Source: CBDCUE01 sp965222515
Lineage (GTDB): Bacteria > Pseudomonadota > Alphaproteobacteria > Rickettsiales > JABIRX01
DNA length: 64,000 nucleotides
Direction: 5' to 3'
Assembly: GCA_965222515.1 (NCBI GenBank)
Contig: CBDCUE010000021.1
Location: forward strand, 62,001 to 126,000
Every line of letters starts with the position of its first letter. Position 1 is the stretch's first letter. The translations under genes and the position numbers were made by a program. Positions 45,971 through 57,072 of the stretch are shown here, one piece after another. Below the pieces are notes generated by a model. The model was given only the letters and a program-made list of their open reading frames with translations, ran no database searches and was not told the origin of the DNA.

Positions 45971-46871
45971 TTATTCTAACTCTGCTGCAATGTTGTATTT
46001 TTTATATTTTATCAAAGTTATTTTTACTCCCAAAATCATCAAAATACTACCAATAACCATTATTTGTGTAAGAGGTTCATTTAATATAAGTACTCCACTA
46101 AAAACTCCAAAAATAGGAACTAACAACATTAGAAATATAATTTTATTAATAATATAATTTGTAATTAAATATCCCCAAATACCATGAGCAATTATTGAAG
46201 CAAATATTGCTGTGTATAAAAGTGCTAACCAATGTTTAAAAGATGTATCTTTTAAAATTTGTAAATGATTATCTTCAAAAATAATGGATAAGATGATTGT
46301 GATGAAAAATGAAAAGAATGAAATCCAAGTAACTAAAGCTAGTGCAGATTTTGAATTTATTTTTTTTAACCAAATGCAATATAAACCCCAACAAAAGCCT
46401 GATAATATTATTAAAAAAAATGCTAGCTTATTATCAATTGAGTTTGGAGTCTGTGCCAGCAATATAGTTCCTATAATGGCAAGAATCATACCAATATATT
46501 TTAAAGCATTAGGTTTTTTCTTTAAAAAACAAAAAAGCAAGTAATATAGTAAACGGAACTCCTATTTGAGTTACTACAACTCCAATAGATGCACTAATTC
46601 CTATATAAAGAGCAAAATACATAAATCCTAAATGACCTAATCCAAAAAATAATGAGACTATTACAATTTGTTTTATAGGTATAGGTGGCTTAGGGTAAAA
46701 TGGAAATAAAATAATAAAGGCTATAAAGAATCTTATAGATAAGGCAAGAAAAGGAGGAAAATTAGTTAAAGCAATTTTTGAGATTGTAAAATTAAATCCC
46801 CAAATACTTACAGAAATTAATGCCAACACTACAAGTAATATGGGATATTTTTTGATTAATGAGTTATTCAT
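45971..46871 (-). pseudogene. EamA/DMT transporter with a frameshift at an A6 run
   Basis: The first frame (46871 to 46509) has NSLIKKYPILLVVLALISVS and four helices, ending GVPFTILLAFLFFKEK. The second (46540 to 45971) continues PNALKYIGMILAIIGTILLAQ with the remaining helices and a second EamA repeat. Removing one A from the A6 run (near 46518-46523) joins them to a normal protein of about 300 residues with ten helices. Such proteins export small metabolites; Rickettsiales use some for S-adenosylmethionine, but the substrate here is unknown. Confidence 0.8.
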
Positions 46872-46979
46872 AATTAATTTTTCCTTATTCTGTTGAAGAA
46901 AGATATAATAATTTTGAATTTATTCAAGTTTTTTAATATTTATTTTCTTTAACAACACAAAAAAAAGAGTAATTTTTGT

Positions 46980-47070
46980 TACAAATTCTATTTTTTCTAT
47001 AATTAGAATTGTTGCCTGCAAGGGGTAACAGTTTCCTCGAGCATAATTGCTATTATGAAATAGCCCTACC
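46980..47070. repeat. Intergenic repeat fragment
   Basis: In the gap between the DMT transporter and 16S rRNA (46872-47193) there is no gene. It carries CTATAATTAGAATTGTTGCC, GCAAGGGGTAACAGTTTCC and a CGAGCATAATTGC piece, a diverged form of the block seen at 50650-50740. Confidence 0.4.
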
Positions 47071-47193
47071 CCTTTACTTTGTGATAGAAAAATAGTGTTA
47101 GAAAAAAAATAGCTAAGAAGTTTTAGCTAGGGATAATAAGTAAATATTTATTTTGATGACAATTAGGAGTAGTGGGAAGATAAATTTTGTGTC

Positions 47194-47237
47194 AATATAT
47201 TGGAATATTATAGATCTAGTCTATAAACCAATATATT
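47194..47237 (-). ncRNA. Hairpin at the 3' flank of 16S rRNA
   Basis: AATATATTGG (reverse strand) pairs with CCAATATATT as a 10-bp outer stem. Inside, TATAGA-CTAGA-TCTATA forms a second stem with loop CTAGA. It begins right at the mature 3' end of 16S and is probably a processing or termination signal. A hairpin with the same loop lies 5' of the gene. Confidence 0.5.
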
Positions 47238-48744
<1,507 letters not shown>

Positions 48745-48775
48745 TCCTTAAGATTTTTACATCTTAAATTGTTTT

Positions 48776-48792
48776 GACAGATCTAGTCTGTC
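48776..48792 (-). ncRNA. Hairpin in the 16S leader with CTAGA loop
   Basis: GACAGA-CTAGA-TCTGTC is a 6-bp perfect stem with a 5-nt loop, 32 nt before the mature 5' end. The core AGACTAGATCT is identical to that of the 3' flanking hairpin at 47209-47225. Confidence 0.5.
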
Positions 48793-48952
48793 TTTTGGAA
48801 TTTACGGTTTCCCACTACTCTTAATTATTATCAAAATTATTTATTTGAAACAATTTTATTTAATTAATTGTAATTAAAAAACATTATTTATATTTACTTA
48901 TATCAAAGAACTTTCCTTGTAATTTTAACAATAGTTGCAACAAGGAGAGCTA

Positions 48953-48981
48953 TTTATAACTAGGCTATAACTAATAGTCAA
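48953..48981 (-). promoter_or_regulatory. Sigma-70 promoter of 16S rRNA
   Basis: On the reverse strand TTGACT (48976-48981) and TATAAA (48953-48958) are 17 bp apart. The start would be near 48946, giving a leader of about 200 nt that holds the stem CCTTGTTGC...ACAAGG and the CTAGA hairpin. The rest of the gap up to 49054 shows no gene. Confidence 0.65.
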
Positions 48982-49207
48982 ACTTTTTTTATAAAATCAT
49001 TGTTTTTTTATCAGGGATGTTTGATGCAGGTTGATTGATGTGATAAAAAACCCTAAAAATAAGGGAATTATATACATAAATCCACAAAATAATATAGCTG
49101 ATTAATAATATTAAATTATTGAATAAAAATTATAGAATGGTAATATTAAAAATATTGATTTGTAGTATGATTAATAAAAGACTAACTTATAAGAAATTAA
49201 TAGCATA

Positions 49208-50434
49208 GTGAAAAACACATTATATACAGGAGATAATCTATACATATTAAATGGAATGAATAGTGAGTCTGTTGATTTGATTTATTTAGACCCTCCTTTT
49301 AATTCAAAGAGATTTTATTCTGCTCCAGTCGGAACTAAAGCAGCAGGGACTAGTTTTAAAGATATGTGGACTTGGCAAGATATAGATGAAGGATATTTAG
49401 AAAAAATGATTGTTAATTACCCTTTTATGACTAGTTATATTCAAGCAATAGAGGGTATAAGTGGTAAAGCTATGATGTCTTATGTAATATATATGACTCA
49501 AAGAATAATAGAATTACATAGAATATTAAAAGAAACGGGAAGTTTTTATTTACATTGTGATTCTACAGCTAGTCATTATTTAAAAATAATTTTAGATAGA
49601 ATATTCGGTAAGGATAATTTTGTTAATAATATTAATTGGTGTTATAATACACAAGGAAAGCCAAAAAAAGGATTTGCTAAAAAACATGATGATATTTTAT
49701 TTTATGTTAAAAACAAAAAATTATTTATATTTAATAAGATAACTATAGCACCAAATGACATTGCAAGATATAACAAAACAGAAAAAGATACAGGTAAAAA
49801 ATATCAAATAGATGGTAAGGGGTATAAGTATTATTTAGACAAGGGAAGATATTGTCCTGATTATTGGGATATACCAGCTTTAACTAGCAATAGCAAAGAA
49901 AGAACAGGATACCCAACTCAAAAACCATTGTCATTATTACATAGAATTATAAAAGCAAGTAGTAATGAAAGGGACGTTGTATTAGACCCTTTTTGTGGTT
50001 GTGCAACAACTTGTGTTGCTTCACAGCAATTAAATAGACAATGGATAGGGATTGATATTGAAAAAAAAGCAACAGAAATTTTAATTGATAGATTAAGCGA
50101 TGATGCTGGTTTATTTAGTGATTTTATCCATAGAACAGATATACCAGAAAGAACTGATATAAAAAAAGAAGCTATAACCAAAACAATAAAAGAAAAGCTA
50201 TTTAAAGAGCAAAAAGGAGTATGTAATGGTTGTAATGTTACAATTGATCTATGGCATTTTGAGGTTGACCATATTATACCAAAATCAAAAGGAGGGGGAG
50301 ATTATTATAATAATTATCAATTATTATGTGGTAATTGTAATAGAACAAAAGGTAATAGACCTATGGAGTATCTTAATATGAAAATCAAAGCAAGAGATGA
50401 ACTTATGAAAAACAAAATAACATTTGGAGGTTAA
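49208..50434 (+). CDS. DNA adenine/N4-cytosine methyltransferase fused to HNH nuclease
   Basis: The 408-residue protein begins TLYTGDNLYILNGM and then VDLIYLDPPFNSKRFY (motif IV). The AdoMet site DVVLDPFCGCATTCVASQQL (motif I) comes later, around residue 260, which is the beta-class order. From about residue 330 a C-terminal HNH/McrA nuclease domain follows: CNGCN, HFEVDHIIPKSKGGGDYYNN and LLCGNCNRTKG, with all Cys pairs and His. The start is GTG at 49208. It may modify and cut at one site like a one-gene restriction system. It is the only large gene in a cassette with inverted ends. Confidence 0.9.
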   Translation: MKNTLYTGDNLYILNGMNSESVDLIYLDPPFNSKRFYSAPVGTKAAGTSFKDMWTWQDIDEGYLEKMIVNYPFMTSYIQAIEGISGKAMMSYVIYMTQRIIELHRILKETGSFYLHCDSTASHYLKIILDRIFGKDNFVNNINWCYNTQGKPKKGFAKKHDDILFYVKNKKLFIFNKITIAPNDIARYNKTEKDTGKKYQIDGKGYKYYLDKGRYCPDYWDIPALTSNSKERTGYPTQKPLSLLHRIIKASSNERDVVLDPFCGCATTCVASQQLNRQWIGIDIEKKATEILIDRLSDDAGLFSDFIHRTDIPERTDIKKEAITKTIKEKLFKEQKGVCNGCNVTIDLWHFEVDHIIPKSKGGGDYYNNYQLLCGNCNRTKGNRPMEYLNMKIKARDELMKNKITFGG

Positions 50435-50441
50435 TAAACTG

Positions 50442-50594
50442 ATGTTAAACAAACCTATAAAAGAAAAAGATTTAAAAAAATGTATTAATGATGTATTCTT
50501 TAATAAAAAGAATACAGATAATAAGGTTGATTATATAAATAAAAAACCTACTCAAAAAGAATTAAATACTAAGTTTAAAATTAAGGGGAAATAA
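50442..50594 (+). CDS. Small basic ORF inside the cassette, 50 residues
   Basis: ATG at 50442 is preceded by GGAGG at 50426-50430, an unusually strong ribosome site for this genome. The product is Lys/Asn-rich (MLNKPIKEKDLKKCINDVFF... ending KFKIKGK) and has no recognised domain. It starts 7 nt after the methyltransferase stop and ends 2 nt before the right inverted repeat. It could be a regulator or control protein of the cassette, or a chance ORF. Confidence 0.5.
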   Translation: MLNKPIKEKDLKKCINDVFFNKKNTDNKVDYINKKPTQKELNTKFKIKGK

Positions 50595-50649
50595 TAATTT
50601 TGTGGATTTATGTATATAATTCCCAAAAATAATTACTACCCCACAAACA

Positions 50650-50745
50650 GCAACAATTCTAATTATGGAAAAAGAGGTAGCCGTTTTTCTTGTTATGACA
50701 CAGTCTGCAAGGGGGGAGCAGTTGCTCCGAGCTTTTCTTTGAATT
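50650..50745. repeat. GC-rich intergenic repeat fragment
   Basis: It carries AACAATTCTAATTATGGAAA, ACACAGTCTGCAAGGGGGGA and GGAGCAGTTGCTCCGAGC followed by TTTTCTTTGAATTTA. The last part nearly repeats 7602-7625. It is non-coding. Confidence 0.55.
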
Positions 50746-50774
50746 TACTAAAACTCGCTATAGCCCTATTATAA

Positions 50775-51290
50775 TCAATTTTGTTTTAGCATATAAGTAA
50801 TTCTTTCAAATGAGACAGGACCTCTGATATGAGAAATTATTGTGTTATCTTTAGAAAGCAAAAAAGTTTCTGGAACTCCTATGATTCTAAAAACCTGTTT
50901 GCTTTTTTTACCAGTTCTATCCATAGCAATGATTTTGTAAGGATTACCGTTAATTTTTAGCCACTCCTCAACCGATATCTGGTTATTTTTCCAAGCAATG
51001 CCAATAATTTCAAGATTCTTAATGTTTGATAATTTTAATAAAGTTTTATGCTCTTCGTAACAAGTTTTGCACCAGCTAGCAAAAAAATTGATTAACTTAT
51101 ATTTTGAATTTGATAATTGTTCACTGTTAAAAACCTTATTTTCTTCTCCAAGCAAAGGCAAAACTAATGCAGGTGCTTTTTTTCCTGCCAAATAGCCCAT
51201 CTCAACTCTCTTCTCTTTATTAAAAAGATTACTAAATAAGAAAAATAATAATATTACAGATGCTAATAATGTTATTGTAGTATTTTTCAT
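50775..51290 (-). CDS. Thiol:disulfide interchange protein, CcmG/DsbE-like
   Basis: The 171-residue protein has an N-terminal membrane anchor (residues about 6-22) and a thioredoxin fold with active site FFASWCKTCYEEH. The cis-Pro segment reads RIIGVPETFLL, the CcmG form (GVPET). CcmG reduces apocytochrome c cysteines in the periplasm. Its ATG overlaps the dedA stop by 4 nt; other ccm genes are not in the window. Confidence 0.85.
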   Translation of the reverse strand: MKNTTITLLASVILLFFLFSNLFNKEKRVEMGYLAGKKAPALVLPLLGEENKVFNSEQLSNSKYKLINFFASWCKTCYEEHKTLLKLSNIKNLEIIGIAWKNNQISVEEWLKINGNPYKIIAMDRTGKKSKQVFRIIGVPETFLLSKDNTIISHIRGPVSFERITYMLKQN

Positions 51291-51904
51291 TTTCTATTTT
51301 TTCTTTTAAAAATTATAACATAAGTAACGATACAAATAATAACAAAAATTAGTAATACTATTGAAATAATAAAAAGATTTTCTTTTAAAAACACTTCATT
51401 ATGAGCGAACAACATTCCTGTAATGGTTAGAATTATCATCCAAATTCCACTTCCTAATGCAGTAAAAAAAATAAATTTGTTTAAATTCATTGATGCAATT
51501 CCTGCTGGAAAAGATATATATTGTCTAATTCCAGGAATTAATCTTCCAGTAAAGGTTGAAATTGCTCCATGAGTATTAAAAAATTTTTGCATCTTATCTA
51601 ATTCTTTGTTTTTTAAGAAAAAATATTTACCAAATTTTTTTAAAAATTTATACCCTAAAGTTTTTGCAATATAATAATTTACTAAACCACCTGCAATACT
51701 TCCCAAAACACCAGCTGATACCACCAAAACAAATGACAATTCTCCTTTGCTAACTAAATAACCAGCAGGAATCATTACCACTTCACTAGGAAATGGTATA
51801 AAGCTACTTTCTAGCATCATTAAAAGAAAAATTATAGGGTAATTATATGTTGCAATTATATCATTAACATTTCCTATTATAGAGAAAAATATGTCTTCAA
51901 TCAT
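51287..51904 (-). CDS. DedA-family membrane protein
   Basis: The 205-residue protein has the DedA/SNARE-associated pattern: MMLESSFIPFPSEVVMIPAGYL (re-entrant loop with Glu and Pro), GSIAGGLVNYYIAKTLG and FTGRLIPGIRQYISFPAGIASM with the conserved Arg residues. DedA proteins flip phospholipids or undecaprenyl phosphate carriers. The gene is coupled to ccmG and divergent from priA. Confidence 0.92.
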   Translation of the reverse strand: MIEDIFFSIIGNVNDIIATYNYPIIFLLMMLESSFIPFPSEVVMIPAGYLVSKGELSFVLVVSAGVLGSIAGGLVNYYIAKTLGYKFLKKFGKYFFLKNKELDKMQKFFNTHGAISTFTGRLIPGIRQYISFPAGIASMNLNKFIFFTALGSGIWMIILTITGMLFAHNEVFLKENLFIISIVLLIFVIICIVTYVIIFKRKNRK

Positions 51905-51984
51905 TTTTTTTAAATATGTAATTATAAAAAAATTATATTATCATTAAAGCTTAAAAATAATAGATTTTTTTGATTTTTTTTCTT

Positions 51985-54123
51985 ATGCACATATATAATG
52001 TTATTTTACCTATAAAACTAAACCAAATTTTTTCTTATTTAAGTCAAGAAAACTTAGAGATTGGGGATATTGTGCTAGTTCCTTTTGGCAGAATGAAAAA
52101 AACAGCTATTATTTGGCAAATAGTAAATTCTACTAATATTAAAAAATTAAAAGAAATAAAAAAAACAATATCTAAAAGAAAATATAATAAAAATTATCTT
52201 AAATTTATCAAAAGATTTGCTGATTATAATTTAATTTCTTTGGGACAAGTTGCAGATTTGATTTTACCTAATCAAAAAATATTAGATTATTTTTTAGAAA
52301 AAAATTATTATTACATCAAAAACAAAAATCTAACTCTTACCAAACAAAGGAAACTCTTGCTTGATTATTTAAATATAGAAAAAGAGGAAGAAAATATTAT
52401 TAATGATTTAAAAACAAGCAAAACTTATTTACAAGCACAAATAAAAGCTGGATTCTTGCAAAAAACTGCAAAAGAAACTTTTTCTGATGTTAGTAAAGAA
52501 TATATTTTGAATCAAGATATCAGTCTATCGGCTGAACAAGAAAAAGTTTTTTTTCAAATCAAAGAAAATTTAAAAAGCTTTTCAGTTAGCTTGATAAATG
52601 GAGTTACTGGAAGTGGAAAAACAGAAATATATTTTAGATTAATTGCAGAAGTTTTAGAAAAACAAACAGAAGATTCACAAATTCTAATTCTAGTTCCTGA
52701 AATATTACTCACCAAGCAATTATTAGATAAATTCCAAAAAAGATTTGCTCAAAAACCTTTTTTGTGGCATTCTGCAACTCCTATTGCTAATAAAAAGAAA
52801 ATCTGGTATAATCTAAAAAATGAAAAAATAATTATTGGTACTAGATCCTCCCTATTTCTACCATTTCACAATTTAAAATTAATTATTTTAGATGAGGAAC
52901 ACGACAATTCTTACAAGCAAGAAGATATTGTTTCTTATAATGCAAGAGATATGGCCGTGTTAAAAGGATATATTGAAAATATTCCTATTATTTTAGGCAC
53001 CGCAACCCCTTCATTAGAAACAATTTTAAATATCAAACAAGGAAAATATAAAGAATATTTTTTGAAAAACAGATATGGGCAAGCAGAACTTCCTGAAATT
53101 AATATCATAGATCTAAAAAAAGAATTTGCTTTAGTTCAAGACAAAAATAAACAAATTATTACAGAAAGATTAAAAGATGAAATTAGAAAAACTCTTTTTA
53201 AAAAAGAGCAAGTTTTATTATTTTTAAATAGAAAAGGCTATGCACCATTAAATATTTGTCTTGGCTGTGGCTATAAGTATCAATGTAATAATTGCCAAAT
53301 TTTTTTGGTAGCATATAAAAGCAGAAACATTTTAACTTGTCATCATTGTGATTATACTATTTCTACAGAAAAAAACTGCCCATCTTGCAAAGAAGAAACA
53401 AAAATATTAAATATTGGTTTTGGGGTAGAAAAATTGCAAGAAACCATAAAAAAGAATTTTGTAAATAGCAATATTGCAGTTTTAACTGCAGAAAAAAGCA
53501 AAGAAGAATTAAAACAATCTTTTCAAGATATAGAAGATAATAAAATTGATATAATAATTGGCACTCAAATCTTAAGTAAAGGTCATCACTTCAAAAACCT
53601 AACCTTGGTTGGAGTGATTGATGCAGATATATCAGATAGCACGGATATTAGAGCAAATGAGAAAATGTTTCAATTAATTCAGCAAATATCAGGTAGAGCT
53701 GGCAGAGAGCAGAAAAAAGGCAGAATCTTTTTGCAAAGCCTAAACCCAGATGTAGCTTTTTTGCAAGCAATCAAAAATTATGATATAGATAATTTTTATC
53801 AATTAGAAATAAATAGCAGAAAAAAATTTAACCTACCTCCATACAGCAAATTTGTGGCTATAATTGTTTCTCACAAGCAAAAAAATATTGCAGAAGAAAC
53901 AGCAAATGATTTAGCAAACTATTTTAAGAACTGGCAAGAAGTAAAAGTTTTAGGGGTGATTAAAGCACCATTATTTTTTTTAAGAAATCATTATAGATTT
54001 CGTATTTTATTAAAATTAGAAAAAAAACACAATATCAAAACTGTTTTTGATCCTATTTTTGATGAAATCTTAAAAAATAAAGCAAAAATAAAAATAGATG
54101 TTGACCCGATGAATTTTTTGTAG
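51985..54123 (+). CDS. priA: Primosomal protein N' (helicase PriA)
   Basis: PriA restarts collapsed replication forks. The N-terminal DNA-binding domain (IYNVILPIKLNQIFSYLS), Walker A NGVTGSGKTEIYF, LDEEHD, and eight zinc-ligand Cys in CLGCGYKYQC, CHHCDY and CPSC are all present. The motif VI region reads QQISGRAGREQKKG. The start at the ATG 51985 (MHIYNVILP) is preferred to an upstream TTG at 51970. About 712 residues, complete. Confidence 0.96.
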   Translation: MHIYNVILPIKLNQIFSYLSQENLEIGDIVLVPFGRMKKTAIIWQIVNSTNIKKLKEIKKTISKRKYNKNYLKFIKRFADYNLISLGQVADLILPNQKILDYFLEKNYYYIKNKNLTLTKQRKLLLDYLNIEKEEENIINDLKTSKTYLQAQIKAGFLQKTAKETFSDVSKEYILNQDISLSAEQEKVFFQIKENLKSFSVSLINGVTGSGKTEIYFRLIAEVLEKQTEDSQILILVPEILLTKQLLDKFQKRFAQKPFLWHSATPIANKKKIWYNLKNEKIIIGTRSSLFLPFHNLKLIILDEEHDNSYKQEDIVSYNARDMAVLKGYIENIPIILGTATPSLETILNIKQGKYKEYFLKNRYGQAELPEINIIDLKKEFALVQDKNKQIITERLKDEIRKTLFKKEQVLLFLNRKGYAPLNICLGCGYKYQCNNCQIFLVAYKSRNILTCHHCDYTISTEKNCPSCKEETKILNIGFGVEKLQETIKKNFVNSNIAVLTAEKSKEELKQSFQDIEDNKIDIIIGTQILSKGHHFKNLTLVGVIDADISDSTDIRANEKMFQLIQQISGRAGREQKKGRIFLQSLNPDVAFLQAIKNYDIDNFYQLEINSRKKFNLPPYSKFVAIIVSHKQKNIAEETANDLANYFKNWQEVKVLGVIKAPLFFLRNHYRFRILLKLEKKHNIKTVFDPIFDEILKNKAKIKIDVDPMNFL

Positions 54124-54250
54124 AGTGTAAGTGGAGAAGTTGCACAATTTTATTTCGTTTGTTATATATTCCTCTATGATATAACATTTAAATCAATATA
54201 TTTCTATCTGTGCTATTTTGAGTTAAAAATACCAAAGAAGAGTATTTAAA

Positions 54251-56959
54251 TTACAGAAAGGGGCTTAAAAAACTACCTTCCCCCTTCTGCCTTTCAAGTT
54301 GCAGATATATTTTTTTTAATCTATCCACAAAACCATCAAATTGTTTAAAATTATATATTTTTTCCTGATTATTAAAATCTCCTGATGTGGCATAGCTGAT
54401 GTTAAGAGAAATGTTCTTTATTTTTTTTTGAGTTTTGTAATAACCATAAAAACTATAAGCACCATTCATTCTAATAGTTCTTTTGGAAAGGTTAATTATG
54501 CCTTGGCAGATTCCTTGAACACCATTAGATTTTAGATTTATATTATTGAAAATAATATTACCTTTTGTAATATTAAATTTCTGCTCTTTTGCTCTAAATA
54601 TAGTTCTTCCTTGAGTGATTAATTCTTTGCTAGGTGTTTTGAAAGCATTTCTTGGATCTTTATTTAATTTTACAATTTCTTTGGAAAGCTTTTTTATGGT
54701 TAAATTATCTATAACTAACTTAGTTAAATTAAATGTATTTTTAGCTTCAATATTTCTTACCAAAACATTTGTAGTGTTACCATAGCTTGTTAGGTTTCCT
54801 ATTAAATTACCATTAATTTGCAAATTTTTTGTTTTAATAAAATTACTAATCAATTTCTCAAATGCAATATTAGTGAATTTATAAGTTAAGTTCAATGTTG
54901 GTAAATCATCTAAAATAAAATCTCCTGTTATATTAAAAATTCCCCTACCAAAGGCAGAATTGAATTTTTTTATCCTCAAGGCTTGATTATTGATAGAAAA
55001 ATCTAAATTCGTTTTTTTTAATTCTAAATTATCATATTTTAATTTATTTATTCTACTAGTAAATTTCATATTCATATTTTTGAAATTTGGAATATTAACC
55101 AATTCTCTTGACCATTTATCTCGATTTTTATTTTTATCTTGCAAAAAAGAAAGATTCATTTTTCTAGCATTGATATTCATAATAACATTAGGCCTTTCTG
55201 ACTTTATGTCTATTATGCCATTAGCATCAAAATCATTGTTTTTTGATAAGAACTCTACTTTATCTATATTAAAATACCGATGCCTTACTCTTCCAGAAAC
55301 AAAAATTTTTTCAAATAATTCTTGATTATAAAGAGAATCAACAAACTTTATATTATATGATATATTGCTATATAAATCTCTTAACCAAAATACTTCTTTT
55401 AACAAACTTGTATCATCTTCTCTATTTGATAATTTATCATAAACATAATTTATAATGTTCTTGTTAGTTTTGTTATCTTTTAATAAGAAATCATCAAAAT
55501 CAAAACTCTTTATTAAAAATGAACTAGTAATTCTTTTTGTTTTCTTAGTTAAATCTGTTGACATTTCACCTGATATTTCACTGCTAGGTAACTTTAATAA
55601 AATATTATAAATTTTAAAATGATCTTCCGCTAATTCAAAATTAGCAGTATTCTCATAAGCTATTTTCTTGGTATTAGAAAATTCTATTTTCTTATGATAT
55701 ATTTTATTTAATATATTTATAATGTTACTTCCTTTTGAAATTATTTTTCCTATAAAACTGTGTTGCTCACCAGTTTTTTTTAATATCCCTGTAATATTAG
55801 TTTTATCTTCTCCTGTAATACTAAAATTAAAACTCTCAACACTAATTATTTTTTTAGTGTTGAGTTTACTTTTCATAGATAATGGACCAATTGCTTTTGA
55901 TTGATAAATAAGTTGTTTTATATTTCCTTCAAAGAGAATATCATTGGTTAAATCACCTAACGAAAATATACTATTAAATTTTTTATCTTTACTAGCAATA
56001 ATTGCAGCTTCTTTTGTTTTAGAAGTTAAAATTTCATCTATACTCAAACTATCTAAATTAAATTTTATCTCTCTTTCTCCTGATTTTAAAAACTCTCCTT
56101 GAAAATTCCCTGCTACAACATCACCTTTGATCAAGCCATTACTAATTATTAGTTTATCTTTTTCTTGTTTGAAATCAAAAGAGCTATTGAAGAAATATTT
56201 ACTATTATCTGGATAAAAATACCATATATTTTGCAAATTATTAAAAATGAATTTTTTTATATTTTTACTTTCTATCTCTACATTTCCAGAAATTTCTTTA
56301 TCTTGAGCATTATAATTAACATCAAAAAACATTTTTGCACTAACCATCGTCAAATCTCCTTTTATAATAAAATTCCTATTTAGAATAAAAATTATATTTG
56401 AATTTAATGAATATTTTTTATCTTCTAAAAAAAAACTACCTTTTATAACCAAGCTTTGACTAGTAGAAAAATTATCATCTAATTTTAAATTTATTTTTTG
56501 ATATAATTTGGTTATTTTTCTGTCAACAGACAATTGTTTAATTTTTGCATCCACAAGATTCACACTATATGGAACATTAATTCTAGTTTTTTTCTCAGAA
56601 TCAGGAGTTTCTGTTACCTCAGCATCTAATTGATACAATGAAACATTATAAATATTTGTTTTACCAAAAAGAAGCCCTATCAAAGAAACACCAAAAACTG
56701 CTTTTTTTGCCTTACCAGTAATTTTATAGTTTTTTATTTGATGTTCGTGAAAGTTTATATCTTCTACGATCAATTTAGCTCTAGGAAATGTTTTTAAACT
56801 AATATTACCATTGATGGTATTTTTATCATCTATTTTTTGAAAAATTTTTGCTTCTATCTCCTTTTTATCAATTGACAAATAAGACGATAAAATCAAAAAT
56901 GGAGAAGCAAAAAATATTAAAGATAATATTATTATAAAAAGAGACTTTTTTTTTAGCAA
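54251..56959 (-). CDS. AsmA-family envelope protein
   Basis: The 902-residue protein has an N-terminal anchor (LFIIILSLIFFASPFLILSSYL) followed by the AsmA pattern NGNISLKTFPRAKLIVEDINF and a long series of beta strands. Near the C-terminus FTKGNIIFNNINLKSNGVQGICQG-like sequence (residues about 820-850) is the AsmA-like C-terminal domain. AsmA proteins span the periplasm and are thought to move phospholipids to the outer membrane. It stands alone, divergent from uvrD. Confidence 0.85.
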   Translation of the reverse strand: MLKKKSLFIIILSLIFFASPFLILSSYLSIDKKEIEAKIFQKIDDKNTINGNISLKTFPRAKLIVEDINFHEHQIKNYKITGKAKKAVFGVSLIGLLFGKTNIYNVSLYQLDAEVTETPDSEKKTRINVPYSVNLVDAKIKQLSVDRKITKLYQKINLKLDDNFSTSQSLVIKGSFFLEDKKYSLNSNIIFILNRNFIIKGDLTMVSAKMFFDVNYNAQDKEISGNVEIESKNIKKFIFNNLQNIWYFYPDNSKYFFNSSFDFKQEKDKLIISNGLIKGDVVAGNFQGEFLKSGEREIKFNLDSLSIDEILTSKTKEAAIIASKDKKFNSIFSLGDLTNDILFEGNIKQLIYQSKAIGPLSMKSKLNTKKIISVESFNFSITGEDKTNITGILKKTGEQHSFIGKIISKGSNIINILNKIYHKKIEFSNTKKIAYENTANFELAEDHFKIYNILLKLPSSEISGEMSTDLTKKTKRITSSFLIKSFDFDDFLLKDNKTNKNIINYVYDKLSNREDDTSLLKEVFWLRDLYSNISYNIKFVDSLYNQELFEKIFVSGRVRHRYFNIDKVEFLSKNNDFDANGIIDIKSERPNVIMNINARKMNLSFLQDKNKNRDKWSRELVNIPNFKNMNMKFTSRINKLKYDNLELKKTNLDFSINNQALRIKKFNSAFGRGIFNITGDFILDDLPTLNLTYKFTNIAFEKLISNFIKTKNLQINGNLIGNLTSYGNTTNVLVRNIEAKNTFNLTKLVIDNLTIKKLSKEIVKLNKDPRNAFKTPSKELITQGRTIFRAKEQKFNITKGNIIFNNINLKSNGVQGICQGIINLSKRTIRMNGAYSFYGYYKTQKKIKNISLNISYATSGDFNNQEKIYNFKQFDGFVDRLKKIYLQLERQKGEGSFLSPFL

Positions 56960-57072
56960 TTTATCAACAATAAGTTTATACTAAAACAAAATTGTTTTGG
57001 TATAGTAATAATACTAACCTTTGTAAATAATTTTTTCTCTTTAGTAAATATTTATTTTATATTTTATAAAAA

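Larger units (their letters stand above)
49063..50624. mobile_element. Transposon-like cassette with 28-bp inverted ends, carrying MTase-HNH
   Basis: A perfect 28-bp inverted repeat bounds the unit: 49063-49090 starts GGGAATTATATACATAAATC and continues CACAAAAT; its reverse complement is at 50597-50624. The 8 bp AAAAATAA directly abuts both ends (49055-49062 and 50625-50632), as a target duplication would. Inside are one large gene (methyltransferase-HNH) and one 50-codon ORF, but no transposase. The ends start with GGG and the duplication is 8 bp and AT-rich, as in ISL3- and IS1595-type elements. This fits a mobile insertion cassette moved in trans. Confidence 0.8.

Noticed and set aside
45971..46544. 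Plus-strand open frames (45957-46157, 46284-46544)
   Set aside because: They lie antisense to the transporter helices and have no independent support.
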